Origin: a virus
DNA length: 23,102 nt
Strand: one strand, 5' to 3'
IMG/VR virus record: IMGVR_UViG_3300047444_001104
Location: 1 to 23,102 of that record
Part shown: positions 14,424-20,158 of the stretch, piece by piece
Numbering within the stretch: position 1 is the stretch's first letter
Layout: each line of letters opens with the position of its first letter
The notes under the pieces: generated by a model
Seen by the model: only the letters and a program-made list of their open reading frames with translations
The model's database searches: none
Told to the model about the DNA's origin: nothing
Made by a program: the position numbers and the translations under genes

Positions 14424-14686
14424 GCCGCCTCCATGCCCCGGCTCGAGGCGCCGACAGCCGTCGACAGCCAGCCCGACTTAATGCGGCCACTGCGTAGGCC
14501 GAGCACCCGCTGCATCCATCGTACCCGGTCCCTTGACATCGACAGCCGACGGGCCTGCTCCGCTACGTGCACGCGCTCGTACGTGTACGTCAGCACGGCC
14601 TGGAGTTGGCGCAGCACGCACTTCGCCCGCTCGACGCGCCGCAGCTCCCAGTCCTCGGAGCGCTCCCCGTCGACGCCGCGGCTCAA
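14420..14686 (-). CDS. Helix-turn-helix protein, candidate late-gene regulator, 88 aa, TTG start
   Basis: The best start is TTG 14686, which overlaps the previous stop as TTGA and has GGAG seven nt upstream; the only ATG codons are deep inside. The protein has a helical middle (RRVERAKCVLRQLQAVLTYT) and then a likely helix-turn-helix HVAEQARRLSMSRDRVRWMQ with the following RVLGLRSG, similar in style to sigma-region-4 or ArpU/RinA-like late regulators. The gene lies directly upstream of terminase, where many phages keep a late activator. It could also be a second DNA-binding packaging factor. Function is inferred; the HTH call is moderate. Confidence 0.65.
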   Translation of the reverse strand: MSRGVDGERSEDWELRRVERAKCVLRQLQAVLTYTYERVHVAEQARRLSMSRDRVRWMQRVLGLRSGRIKSGWLSTAVGASSRGMEAA

Positions 14687-15021
14687 AGCAGGACTCCAGT
14701 GCAGTCGGCGCACATGCAGCCATAATCGTGGCCGGTGAGGCCTTTCGTGCGCAAGGTGGCCCGCGGCACCACATGCGAGCCGTTCGCGCGTCCTGTGGCA
14801 ACGTCGTGCGTCTGGCGCCACTCCCGGAGCATGTCTGCGACGTCGTTGCCGCTCCAGTCCCGCTCCACGCGCTTGATGATGGGCGGCGCGATGGCGTCCA
14901 GCACCACCGCCAGAATCCGCTCGGCCGTCTCGACGTCCAGGCCCTTTCGGCGGCGCGGAAATCCCTCGAGGGGCTGGTCCGCGGCGCGGCGGATGGCGTC
15001 GAGGAGCTCGGGGCGAGTCAC
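14683..15021 (-). CDS. Unknown protein with C-terminal Cys pair, 112 aa
   Basis: GTG 15021 overlaps the nuclease stop as GTGA. The N-terminal part MTRPELLDAIRRAADQPLEG is followed by a helical centre (ETAERILAVVLDAIAPPIIK, DVADMLREWRQTHDV) and a short C-terminus GHDYGCMCADCTGVLL with C-x-C-x2-C, which may bind a metal. No family was recognised. It is embedded in a tight leftward string between the VRR-NUC nuclease and the HTH protein. Confidence 0.7.
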   Translation of the reverse strand: MTRPELLDAIRRAADQPLEGFPRRRKGLDVETAERILAVVLDAIAPPIIKRVERDWSGNDVADMLREWRQTHDVATGRANGSHVVPRATLRTKGLTGHDYGCMCADCTGVLL

Positions 15022-15335
15022 AGTAGCGCCTCCAGCGCCTCGGCCAGCGTTGTGACGGTGCGCACCCGAATCCCGCGCGAAGCCGCGCGCTCCCGCCATG
15101 CCAGTTGCGACTCGCGCAACTTCCCCTTGCCGACCTTGAGCTCGAGGAACGTCGGCTTCAGGCTCCAGATGCCGGCGCCGAGGAACCGGAATACCTCGAG
15201 GTCTGCCACGCCATCTCCGACTGGGGCCAGGTCGATGACCTCGTGTCCGAGATTGCGCAGGCCGTCGCGAATGGCGACGTGGTTCGCATCGCGCGAGCCG
15301 CGGCGGTACCGCAGGAACGAGCGGGAGCGCTTCAC
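15018..15335 (-). CDS. VRR-NUC family PD-(D/E)XK nuclease, 105 aa
   Basis: VRR-NUC domains are small restriction-fold nucleases used in DNA processing, including Holliday-junction or flap cleavage. Visible motifs are SRDANHVAIRDGLRNLGHEV, then GDGVADLEVFRFLG (catalytic D in ADLEV), PTFLELKVGKGKLRESQLAW (the E-x-K pair in LELK and the Q of SQ), and GIRVRTVTTLAEALEAL as the closing strand-helix. Length is typical for stand-alone phage versions. ATG 15335 is coupled by ATGA to DUF3310. It probably acts in replication or recombination, or in preparing concatemers for packaging. Confidence 0.85.
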   Translation of the reverse strand: MKRSRSFLRYRRGSRDANHVAIRDGLRNLGHEVIDLAPVGDGVADLEVFRFLGAGIWSLKPTFLELKVGKGKLRESQLAWRERAASRGIRVRTVTTLAEALEALL

Positions 15336-15556
15336 GTCTGCACCTGCTCAAGCTGCTTAATGAGCCGGTCGAGGTACCAGCGCGCCTTCTTGAGGTCCTC
15401 AAGCACGTCGCCCTTGCGGCCGGCCCGCGAGATGTACTTCACGGCGTTGCCGAGGTGAAGGCCGAGTCCCCACGCCTCGATGACGTTGATCGCCTCGTAC
15501 GTCCCCGGGTGGTAGTGCGCCGGGTGGTTCACCGCATCGCTCTTGGCCATGGTCAC
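15332..15556 (-). CDS. DUF3310 family protein, 74 aa
   Basis: DUF3310 proteins are short, widespread phage proteins of unsettled function. The whole chain fits: AVNHPAHYHPGTYEAINVIE, then LGLHLGNAVKYISRAGRKG, then DVLEDLKKARWYLDRLIKQL. The conserved 'NHP.HY', 'GNA.KY..R.G.K' and 'DL.KA.WYL.R' motifs are all present. Two starts are possible: GTG 15556 in a GTGA overlap (GGAGG 4 nt away) or ATG 15550 (GGAGG 10 nt away). It follows the helicase loader, in a replication neighbourhood. Confidence 0.9.
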   Translation of the reverse strand: MTMAKSDAVNHPAHYHPGTYEAINVIEAWGLGLHLGNAVKYISRAGRKGDVLEDLKKARWYLDRLIKQLEQVQT

Positions 15557-16260
15557 CCGTCCTCCCCCGGCTCGCGCCCACGCAGCGATTCGTACTGTCC
15601 AAGCTCCGGGATGAATGCGCCGACCTTCATGCGATCGACGACTGGTGCCCCGTAACGGGTCGCGAAGCCGGCGCCGCGAAGGTTGGTGGACAACACCGTC
15701 GCCTTGCGTCCGTCCATTCGCCGCTGCAGCAAATCTGTCAGCGCCGCGATGGCTGGCCTTGACGCCTCATGTCCCGCGTCGTCGATGACAAGCAACCATG
15801 CGCGCGAACACTCCTCGTATTGGCGCTTGCCGTCATTGAACCAGCCTTGCAGCAGCGCGACGTCCTCGGCGTTGAGCCAGACAATCGGCTCCCAGCTTGA
15901 GCCACCGCCAGCGCGGGAATTCCATGGGTACTCGCGCGCGGCGAGGTATGCCGCCCATGCCGCCGCGGTGCTCTTGCCGAGCCCCGTCGGTCCCATCAGC
16001 GCCAGCATCGACCGCTCGCCTCGCATGCCGTCCCACCACGAGGCCGCTGCCTCAGCAGCTCGCGACGGCCTGAGCGTTTTCATCACGAGTGCCCGAACTG
16101 ACTGTAGCAAGCCGACCGGGGCGCCGGCCCGGCGCACCTTCGTCATCGCGGTGCCGGGGTCTACTGTGGGCTCCGGCTTGTATGGGCCGCCCGCCGCCGC
16201 CATCTCGGACTTCTCGGCAATGCGGCGAATCTTCTCAATCAGGTGCGGTGGCAGGCTCAT
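15553..16260 (-). CDS. DnaC/IstB-like helicase loader ATPase, 235 aa
   Basis: Loaders of this AAA+ group deliver the host DnaB helicase to a phage origin. Walker A GPTGLGKST is at residues 90-98, Walker B LLVIDDAG at about 156-163, a sensor-type LSTNL at 190-194, and RYGAPVVDRM (about 202-211) matches the arginine-bearing end motif of DnaC-type ATPases. The first ~60 residues are a helical adaptor region. ATG 16260 has GGAG seven nt upstream and overlaps the replication initiator stop as ATGA, the classic O-P-like pair. The neighbouring initiator with internal repeats suggests it acts there. Confidence 0.88.
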   Translation of the reverse strand: MSLPPHLIEKIRRIAEKSEMAAAGGPYKPEPTVDPGTAMTKVRRAGAPVGLLQSVRALVMKTLRPSRAAEAAASWWDGMRGERSMLALMGPTGLGKSTAAAWAAYLAAREYPWNSRAGGGSSWEPIVWLNAEDVALLQGWFNDGKRQYEECSRAWLLVIDDAGHEASRPAIAALTDLLQRRMDGRKATVLSTNLRGAGFATRYGAPVVDRMKVGAFIPELGQYESLRGREPGEDG

Positions 16261-17093
16261 GGCTTTTCTCCAAAGAGTTCGCGCGCGGTGTCGCCCTCGC
16301 GGTAGTTGCTCCAGTCGGTGTCAGCGGCGGTGGCCGCGCCCCTGGGCGGACCCGTCGATGCCGCGCGTTCGATGGCGAGTTCCGGCCAGACCTGCAGCAG
16401 CTTTAGAAACGTTGCACACTTCGTCTCGAACTGACTGGCGGACAGGCCCTTGCGCCAGCGCCGGTCGATCTCGTCGTCATCGCCCCTTCCGAGCAGCGTT
16501 TTCAGCGCGGCGACGTCTTGGTCCGTCGGGTCGAGCGGCTTGCCTACGAGGTCGTGGTAGCTTTTCTTGAGCCGTCCAATGAGCGGTCCAAGTCGAGGGT
16601 TAACCGCCCGCGGTTTTGGCGCGGGCCCTGTATTTCGCTTGTCGCTAGTCGCTAGTCGCTCGTCGCTAGTCGCTGAAAGCCTGGAGTCGAGCTGGAGAGG
16701 TGCTGGAGAGGTGCTGGAAGGCAGCTGGAGAGATGCCCCAGCATTCGGACCAGCAGGAGCAGCGCGGCCGCGCTTCAGGTTTCCGGCCGCAGCGGCCGCT
16801 TTCCCGCCCCTCTCGCGACCCTCTTGGATGCGCAGATAACGCTGTGCGCCACGCACCCGCCAGACGCTTGAGCCGATGGCCTCAAGGAAGCCGAAGTCGA
16901 CGAGAATGGCTCCGAGCTCGGAGCCGAAGAAGCCGCGCAGGTGGTTGGTGGTGACCTTGTCTGTCTTCTCGCGCCAGCACCACTCCCACATCTGCGTGAG
17001 ACCCCATCCAACGACCGCCTCCTGAATGCCGGCGCTCCGAGCCACCTTCGGCACCAACGGCAGGGCGTCCAACTCAAATGCAATATGGCTCAC
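16257..17093 (-). CDS. Replication initiator-like protein with repeat-rich linker, 278 aa
   Basis: The start is GTG 17093 with a strong GGAGGGGG upstream. The N-terminal ~95 residues resemble a winged-helix DNA-binding domain (LPLVPKVARSAGIQEAVVGW, LGAILVDFGFLEAIGSSVWR, RYLRIQEGRERGG). A Ser/Pro/Thr-rich linker (about residues 100-155) is encoded by two tandem-repeat arrays. The C-terminal ~110 residues (LGPLIGRLKKSYHDLVGKPL; TDQDVAALKTLLGR; FETKCATFLKLLQVWPEL) resemble the C-terminal part of phage replication proteins that recruit a helicase loader. The arrangement (DNA-binding domain, repeat-bearing linker, loader-binding domain, then a DnaC-like gene) parallels lambda O-P. Family assignment is by architecture, not by a firm motif. 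Confidence 0.75.
   Translation of the reverse strand: MSHIAFELDALPLVPKVARSAGIQEAVVGWGLTQMWEWCWREKTDKVTTNHLRGFFGSELGAILVDFGFLEAIGSSVWRVRGAQRYLRIQEGRERGGKAAAAAGNLKRGRAAPAGPNAGASLQLPSSTSPAPLQLDSRLSATSDERLATSDKRNTGPAPKPRAVNPRLGPLIGRLKKSYHDLVGKPLDPTDQDVAALKTLLGRGDDDEIDRRWRKGLSASQFETKCATFLKLLQVWPELAIERAASTGPPRGAATAADTDWSNYREGDTARELFGEKP
16641..16675. repeat. Five tandem 7-bp repeats (GTCGCTA), possible origin iterons
   Basis: Consecutive units on the plus strand are GTCGCTA, GTCGCTA, GTCGCTC, GTCGCTA and GTCGCTG. They lie in the linker-coding part of the replication initiator gene, five bases from the 11-bp array. A short T-rich patch (TATTTCGCTT) is directly on the left. Confidence 0.85.
16681..16735. 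repeat. Five tandem 11-bp repeats (CTGGAGAGGTG consensus), possible origin iterons
   Basis: Units on the plus strand are CTGGAGTCGAG, CTGGAGAGGTG (twice), CTGGAAGGCAG and CTGGAGAGATG. All begin CTGGA and keep an 11-bp period. 11 bp is about one helical turn, so bound proteins would lie on one DNA face, as in phage origins located inside the initiator gene. Confidence 0.85.
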
Positions 17094-17150
17094 GTTCCCC
17101 CTCCGGGGCTCACTGCGCGTTGAACCTCATGACGTCGAGAGTGGTGGAGC

Positions 17151-17456
17151 TCACGGCTGGCGCCTCCAGCTCTTCGCGACGCGCGCGTAGACCGCCCGGT
17201 GACCCGGCAGCATCAACGGGCGGTTCGTCTGTGGGTTGGTGATGCGACGCCGCCGGCGGCTCCGTACGGCGAACAGACCCAGGCCAGGCACGTACACGCG
17301 GCCAGTCGCCCAGGTCGCCTCTGCGAGCTGCGCGAAGAATGTCTCGAGTACCCGCCGAGTCGTGAGTTTCGTCAGCCTGACGTCGATGGCCACCTCGGTG
17401 ATGAGGTTCGTGAATGTGGGCCTGATGGGCGGCAACGGCGGGACGGACTCGGTCAC
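17151..17456 (-). CDS. HU/IHF family DNA-binding protein, 101 aa
   Basis: HU/IHF proteins bend DNA and help initiation, integration or packaging. The family pattern is visible: a helical N-terminus (FTNLITEVAIDVRLTKLTTR, RVLETFFAQLAEATWATG), then RVYVPGLGLFAVRSRRRRR (matching 'G.F.v..r.ar') and NPQTNRPLMLPGHRAVYA (matching 'NP.Tg..i.ip'), and a closing VAKSWRR. The size is normal, slightly extended at the N-terminus (Pro-rich). The GTG start sits in a GTGA overlap with the zinc-ribbon gene. Beside attP and the replication gene, it could serve as a phage-encoded IHF/HU for integration or origin architecture, by inference. Confidence 0.85.
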   Translation of the reverse strand: MTESVPPLPPIRPTFTNLITEVAIDVRLTKLTTRRVLETFFAQLAEATWATGRVYVPGLGLFAVRSRRRRRITNPQTNRPLMLPGHRAVYARVAKSWRRQP

Positions 17457-17665
17457 AGTTCACCCCGCTCGTGCGCTTCCCACGCGAGCTGCGCGGCCGT
17501 GGCCTGCGTCACCTCTGCAAGGGTGCCCACCCAGCCCTTGCCGCACGCCGGACACACAAGCCTGTCACCGTCGTTCGCGCGATGGTTCCAGTCGGCCTTG
17601 GAGCGGGGGAGGCCTGTCGCCGAGCCGCAGTGCGGACACCTCGGGCAGTTGTGCCAGGGTTTCAT
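17453..17665 (-). CDS. Zinc-ribbon protein, 70 aa
   Basis: ATG 17665 overlaps the previous stop as ATGA; a longer upstream frame is rejected because it has shadow composition. The first residues MKPWHNCPRCPHCG carry C7, C10 and C13, and a second pair lies in LVCPACGKGW (C38, C41), forming a likely Cys4 zinc ribbon. A helical C-terminus follows (TQATAAQLAWEAHERGEL). Function unknown; similar small ribbons bind nucleic acid or partner proteins. Confidence 0.75.
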   Translation of the reverse strand: MKPWHNCPRCPHCGSATGLPRSKADWNHRANDGDRLVCPACGKGWVGTLAEVTQATAAQLAWEAHERGEL

Positions 17666-18039
17666 GCCGCCCTCGCCCTGGATCGGCCCGTCTTGTCGAG
17701 CGCGCGCAGAGTCGCCATCCGAAGCGCGTGCTCGGCGCACCGCAGCGCCGCCTTCGCGGTCTCGATGAAGCGCACGACGTCGGGGTTGCGCCCGTAGCGG
17801 ATGTCGGCTTTGCTGCTGGAGCCCATCGCCCGGCGAACGTCGGCGAGCGCAAGCTTCAGCGAGTAGCGACGGGCCGCACGACCCTTCGGCGTGGCGACTC
17901 GGCGTTGACCGCTACTGTCTTCTGACGTCGCTTGCTGTCGCGGCTCTTCCTCGGTAGGGCAAGGGAATCGAACCCTCCCCACCCTTCTCGCGAAGGGTGA
18001 CACGGGTTTTGAAGGCCCGTGCAATGTAACGTCCGTCAT
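17662..18039 (-). CDS. Basic protein whose 5' coding part overlaps the tRNA-Sec attP, 125 aa
   Basis: ATG 18039 has GAGG seven nt upstream and lies only 14 bp from the divergent integrase start. Residues about 7-29 (GPSKPVSPFARRVGRVRFPC) are simply a translation of the tRNA-Sec 3' fragment. The rest is basic and helical (KLALADVRRAMGSSSKADIR, VVRFIETAKAALRCAEHALR). No family was recognised. If the recombination crossover lies in the tRNA segment, integration would separate the start codon from the body. It may therefore be expressed only from the unintegrated form, or a shorter product may be used from an internal ATG (MGSSSKADIR). It heads the long leftward unit. Confidence 0.55.
   Translation of the reverse strand: MTDVTLHGPSKPVSPFARRVGRVRFPCPTEEEPRQQATSEDSSGQRRVATPKGRAARRYSLKLALADVRRAMGSSSKADIRYGRNPDVVRFIETAKAALRCAEHALRMATLRALDKTGRSRARAA
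17953..18021 (-). other. attP candidate: 3' part of a tRNA-Sec (selC) gene
   Basis: On the minus strand the segment reads CACGGG-CCTTCAAAA-CCCGTG (anticodon arm, anticodon TCA at 18012-18010 preceded by T33), then a long variable arm CACCCTTC-GCGA-GAAGGGTG, then a T arm AGGG-TTCGATT-CCCT and an acceptor strand GCCCTACC. UCA anticodon plus a long variable arm defines tRNA-Sec. The matching 5' acceptor strand (GGTAGGGC) and D arm are absent in the preceding 45 bases, so the gene is incomplete. A 3'-tRNA fragment directly upstream of an integrase is the signature of a phage attachment site. The anticodon stem has one C-A mismatch on the 5' side, consistent with the homology ending near the anticodon loop. 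The next downstream genes are phage genes, indicating attP rather than attL or attR. Confidence 0.85.
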
Positions 18040-18053
18040 AGGAGAACCTCGCC

Positions 18054-19115
18054 GTGGAAAGAGCCCGAGTCGACGCCGTGGAGACTGCTAGGCCGCACTG
18101 GTTGGGCGGCTTCATCCGGAAGACGAAGGCGGGGCGACCCGTCTACGTCATTGAGAAACGCATCCGCGGCGCGCTCTTCAAGGTGAGCACGCGATGCCAC
18201 ACCGAAGACGCCGCGATGCGCGAGCTGCGGAAGTTTGAGGCCGACCCCGGAGCCTACGTCCCCGGTGGCGTCGAGCGGCTGAAGATGACCGTGGACCTGA
18301 TTCTCGACTACCGCACTTGGCAACTCGAGGAGCGGGGCAACACGCATGAGTGGGCGCACACATCGGCCAACCTGCTCATGGACTGGCTCGAGTCCTTCGA
18401 GAATCTGGACCTGCGCCGCGTCAACTCCATCACCGTGAAAGACACCCTCGCCCGCTGGACGACGAGCCGGCCCGCGCGCATCACCGCCCTGAAGGGCTTC
18501 TTCACCTGGCTGCGCAAAGAGCGCGGCGTGCTGAAGCATCATGAAGACCCGATGCCTGACGTGCGCATGCCCCAACGGAAGTCCGCAAAGGAGACGAGCG
18601 GACCCCGCGACGTGCCATTCAAGACGGCGCTCGCCGTCTACAAGCACCTCCGCGCGGACGTGGTCGACATACTGCAGCTCTTGGCGGGGACGGGCTGGCA
18701 TTTGTCCGAGGCGATTCGCTTCGCCAGCGGCGGGGAGGTTCGGAGGGACCCCACGCGCAAGCACAAGGTCGTACTCGTCACCTTCCACAAGCGGAAGGAG
18801 TGGGCCGTGTCGGGCCTCAACCGCCCCGAACACATCGCCGCCGCGCGACGCATTCGAGAGCAGGGTTGGATGCTGAGCCGCGGCCGACTCGCACAGCTGA
18901 TGCGACTTGCCAACGACGCTGCGGGCGTGCCTGAGGACGAGCGCCTCCACCTCGGCGACATGCGGCACACCGTCGGCACGTGGGCCATCGAGGACGGGCA
19001 GGACATTCGCGAAGTCGCCCGCGCCTTCAACCACGAGTCCGAGAAGATGCTGCGCAAGCACTACGTCCGGCACAGTGTGCCGCGCGGCACCATCAAGACT
19101 CGTGTGTTGAAGTAG
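18054..19115 (+). CDS. int: Tyrosine recombinase integrase with unusual active site, 353 aa
   Basis: Int recombines attP with the host attB. The GTG start has AGGAG nine nt upstream, shared with the divergent gene's leader. Domains: an N-terminal arm/AP2-like part (about 1-70: WLGGFIRKTKAGRPVYVIEK), a core-binding helical domain (about 76-165: YRTWQLEERGNTHEWAHTS; ITALKGFFTWLRKERG) and a catalytic domain (about 185-353). Catalytic features: box I reads AGTGWHLSEAIRF, with His216 where an Arg is expected; a Lys in TFHKRKEWAV; box II LGDMRHTVGTW, with Gly301 instead of His in HxxR but Arg304 kept; AFNHESEKMLRKHYVRH supplies His327 and the nucleophile Tyr337. The frame is intact and full length. 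The arrangement int-attP-replication genes supports site-specific integration at selC. Confidence 0.9.
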   Translation: MERARVDAVETARPHWLGGFIRKTKAGRPVYVIEKRIRGALFKVSTRCHTEDAAMRELRKFEADPGAYVPGGVERLKMTVDLILDYRTWQLEERGNTHEWAHTSANLLMDWLESFENLDLRRVNSITVKDTLARWTTSRPARITALKGFFTWLRKERGVLKHHEDPMPDVRMPQRKSAKETSGPRDVPFKTALAVYKHLRADVVDILQLLAGTGWHLSEAIRFASGGEVRRDPTRKHKVVLVTFHKRKEWAVSGLNRPEHIAAARRIREQGWMLSRGRLAQLMRLANDAAGVPEDERLHLGDMRHTVGTWAIEDGQDIREVARAFNHESEKMLRKHYVRHSVPRGTIKTRVLK

Positions 19116-19128
19116 CATCATCGTCGGC

Positions 19129-19374
19129 TCACTTCAGGAATGGACTATTCGGCCGCTCCTTGCGCGCCTTGGCCGCCTCGATTAGCAATCGTCCACCGCT
19201 GAATAGTTGCGCCGCCGTGCCGTGAAGCACCTTCACCTGCTCAAGCGGGGCTTCGGCGCGCTCCAGAGCAATATAGGCGTTGCCCAGGCGGTCAATGAGT
19301 GCGGACACAGTATCAATCCGGCCAGAGTTGTACTTTTTGATCTTCCGGAGCTGCGCTTTGTTCTTCGTCGTCAT
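19129..19374 (-). CDS. Small helical protein of unknown function, 81 aa
   Basis: ATG 19374 overlaps the preceding stop as ATGA; the gene ends 13 bp from the convergent integrase stop. The chain begins with a basic segment MTTKNKAQLRKIKKYNSGR, followed by helices (TVSALIDRLGNAYIALERAE; VKVLHGTAAQLFSGGRLLIE) and a basic C-terminus (AAKARKERPNS). No metal motif or TM segment is present. Last gene of the leftward control-type operon. No recognised family; no clear terminator lies between it and int. Confidence 0.7.
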   Translation of the reverse strand: MTTKNKAQLRKIKKYNSGRIDTVSALIDRLGNAYIALERAEAPLEQVKVLHGTAAQLFSGGRLLIEAAKARKERPNSPFLK

Positions 19375-19835
19375 GCGTTCTTCCTTATGAGGCGACCAAG
19401 TTTGAGATGCGCAGCCCTGGCCGCCAACAGGGCTACGGGAACCTCGTCTGAAAGCCGAAGATGCATGGTCTTGGCCACATCGCGCGCCGCCCGCAAGACG
19501 AGCGCACAGGCGTGGCACATCCATTTGTTTGTGCGGTGTGGATTTCCGCCACCACCGCACACCGGGCATGTACGAGACCGCCAGATATAGAAGTTAAGAA
19601 ACTGACCGCGTGGCTTCCGTCGCCGATTATCAAGGCGCCGGAGTCTCATGGCGCGCCGCTCTGAGCCCCAATCGCCCACTAAGAAGGCACTGAAAAACTC
19701 AAGAGTCCGGACGACAATGGCTGAGTCGTTGCCAGGAGAATACGGAAACATAAATTGGAAGCAGCTAAGGCAAAGCCAGTGATCGGGATGTAGCCGACCA
19801 GCATTCCTGCATAGCTCGCAACGAAATGGCTTCAT
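19371..19835 (-). CDS. Protein with two zinc-finger-like Cys clusters, 154 aa
   Basis: ATG 19835 overlaps the previous stop as ATGA. Cluster 1: MKPFRCELCRNAG with HWLCLSCFQF (two CxxC pairs). Cluster 2: RTCPVCGGGGNPHRTNKWMC with HAC (CxxC then CxxC). A basic helical linker (ERRAMRLRRLDNRRRKPRG) separates them, and the C-terminus is helical (VPVALLAARAAHLKLGRLIR). Two zinc ribbons in one small protein suggest DNA, RNA or protein binding. Codon third positions are less GC-rich than in the structural genes. No family was named. Being beside the xis-like gene, it could be part of lysogeny control. Confidence 0.75.
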   Translation of the reverse strand: MKPFRCELCRNAGRLHPDHWLCLSCFQFMFPYSPGNDSAIVVRTLEFFSAFLVGDWGSERRAMRLRRLDNRRRKPRGQFLNFYIWRSRTCPVCGGGGNPHRTNKWMCHACALVLRAARDVAKTMHLRLSDEVPVALLAARAAHLKLGRLIRKNA

Positions 19836-20158
19836 CGCGCTCGGGGCCTCCGCAGTGCCTTGAGCAGCGCCCTGCCCCGCTCGGCCTCTTCGGAGGCGGT
19901 GCGCTCGCGCTGGGCCTTGTTGAGCATCTTCGGAAGCGGCGTCGGGGGCGTGCGCGCGTACCGCTCGAGCTCGGCCCGGGCGATTCCAGACGGGAGCGAG
20001 GCGAGGCGACCGGCCGCAATGAGGCGCTGGAGTTGGCGCACCGAGACCTTGAGTTGCTTCGCCGCCACCTCGCGCGTGACGATGAGGTCGGCCGACGTCG
20101 TGATGGCGTCGAGCCGCGCATTGATGCGCCTCAGCTCGGCGAGAATCTCCGCGCTCAC
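19832..20158 (-). CDS. Helix-turn-helix protein, excisionase/MerR-like, 108 aa
   Basis: GTG 20158 overlaps the membrane peptide stop as GTGA; a longer frame upstream translates the membrane-peptide gene in the wrong frame and is rejected. An N-terminal coiled stretch (AEILAELRRINARLDAITTS) precedes the HTH LIVTREVAAKQLKVSVRQLQ with RLIAAGRLASLPSGIARAEL, the pattern of excisionase-type winged helices ('v...eaA..L.vs...v.rli..G.l...'). A charged C-terminus follows (NKAQRERTASEEAERGRALL). Close to int and attP, it is the best candidate for a recombination directionality factor or transcription regulator. Confidence 0.75.
   Translation of the reverse strand: MSAEILAELRRINARLDAITTSADLIVTREVAAKQLKVSVRQLQRLIAAGRLASLPSGIARAELERYARTPPTPLPKMLNKAQRERTASEEAERGRALLKALRRPRAR

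Noticed and set aside
17110-17154. 14-codon ORF (GTGA overlap after the HU-like gene)
   Set aside because: Too short to support as a gene; its only merit is the overlap. It occupies the 57-bp gap that also holds the initiator SD.
17997-18003. GTGACAC half-site inside the tRNA fragment, like the arm of the palindrome at 20295
   Set aside because: A single 7-mer match is expected by chance in 23 kb, and here it is explained by tRNA stem sequence.
17953-18021. A complete, functional tRNA-Sec gene
   Set aside because: No 5' acceptor strand complementary to GCCCTACC and no D arm in the preceding bases; only the 3' part is present.
18036-19121. 361-aa leftward ORF covering the integrase
   Set aside because: Almost exact antisense of int; the plus strand has recombinase motifs and a good SD.
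19092-19135. Bidirectional terminator between int and the convergent 81-aa gene
   Set aside because: Only a weak TGAAGT/ACTTCA pairing with a long loop and no T-run is visible.
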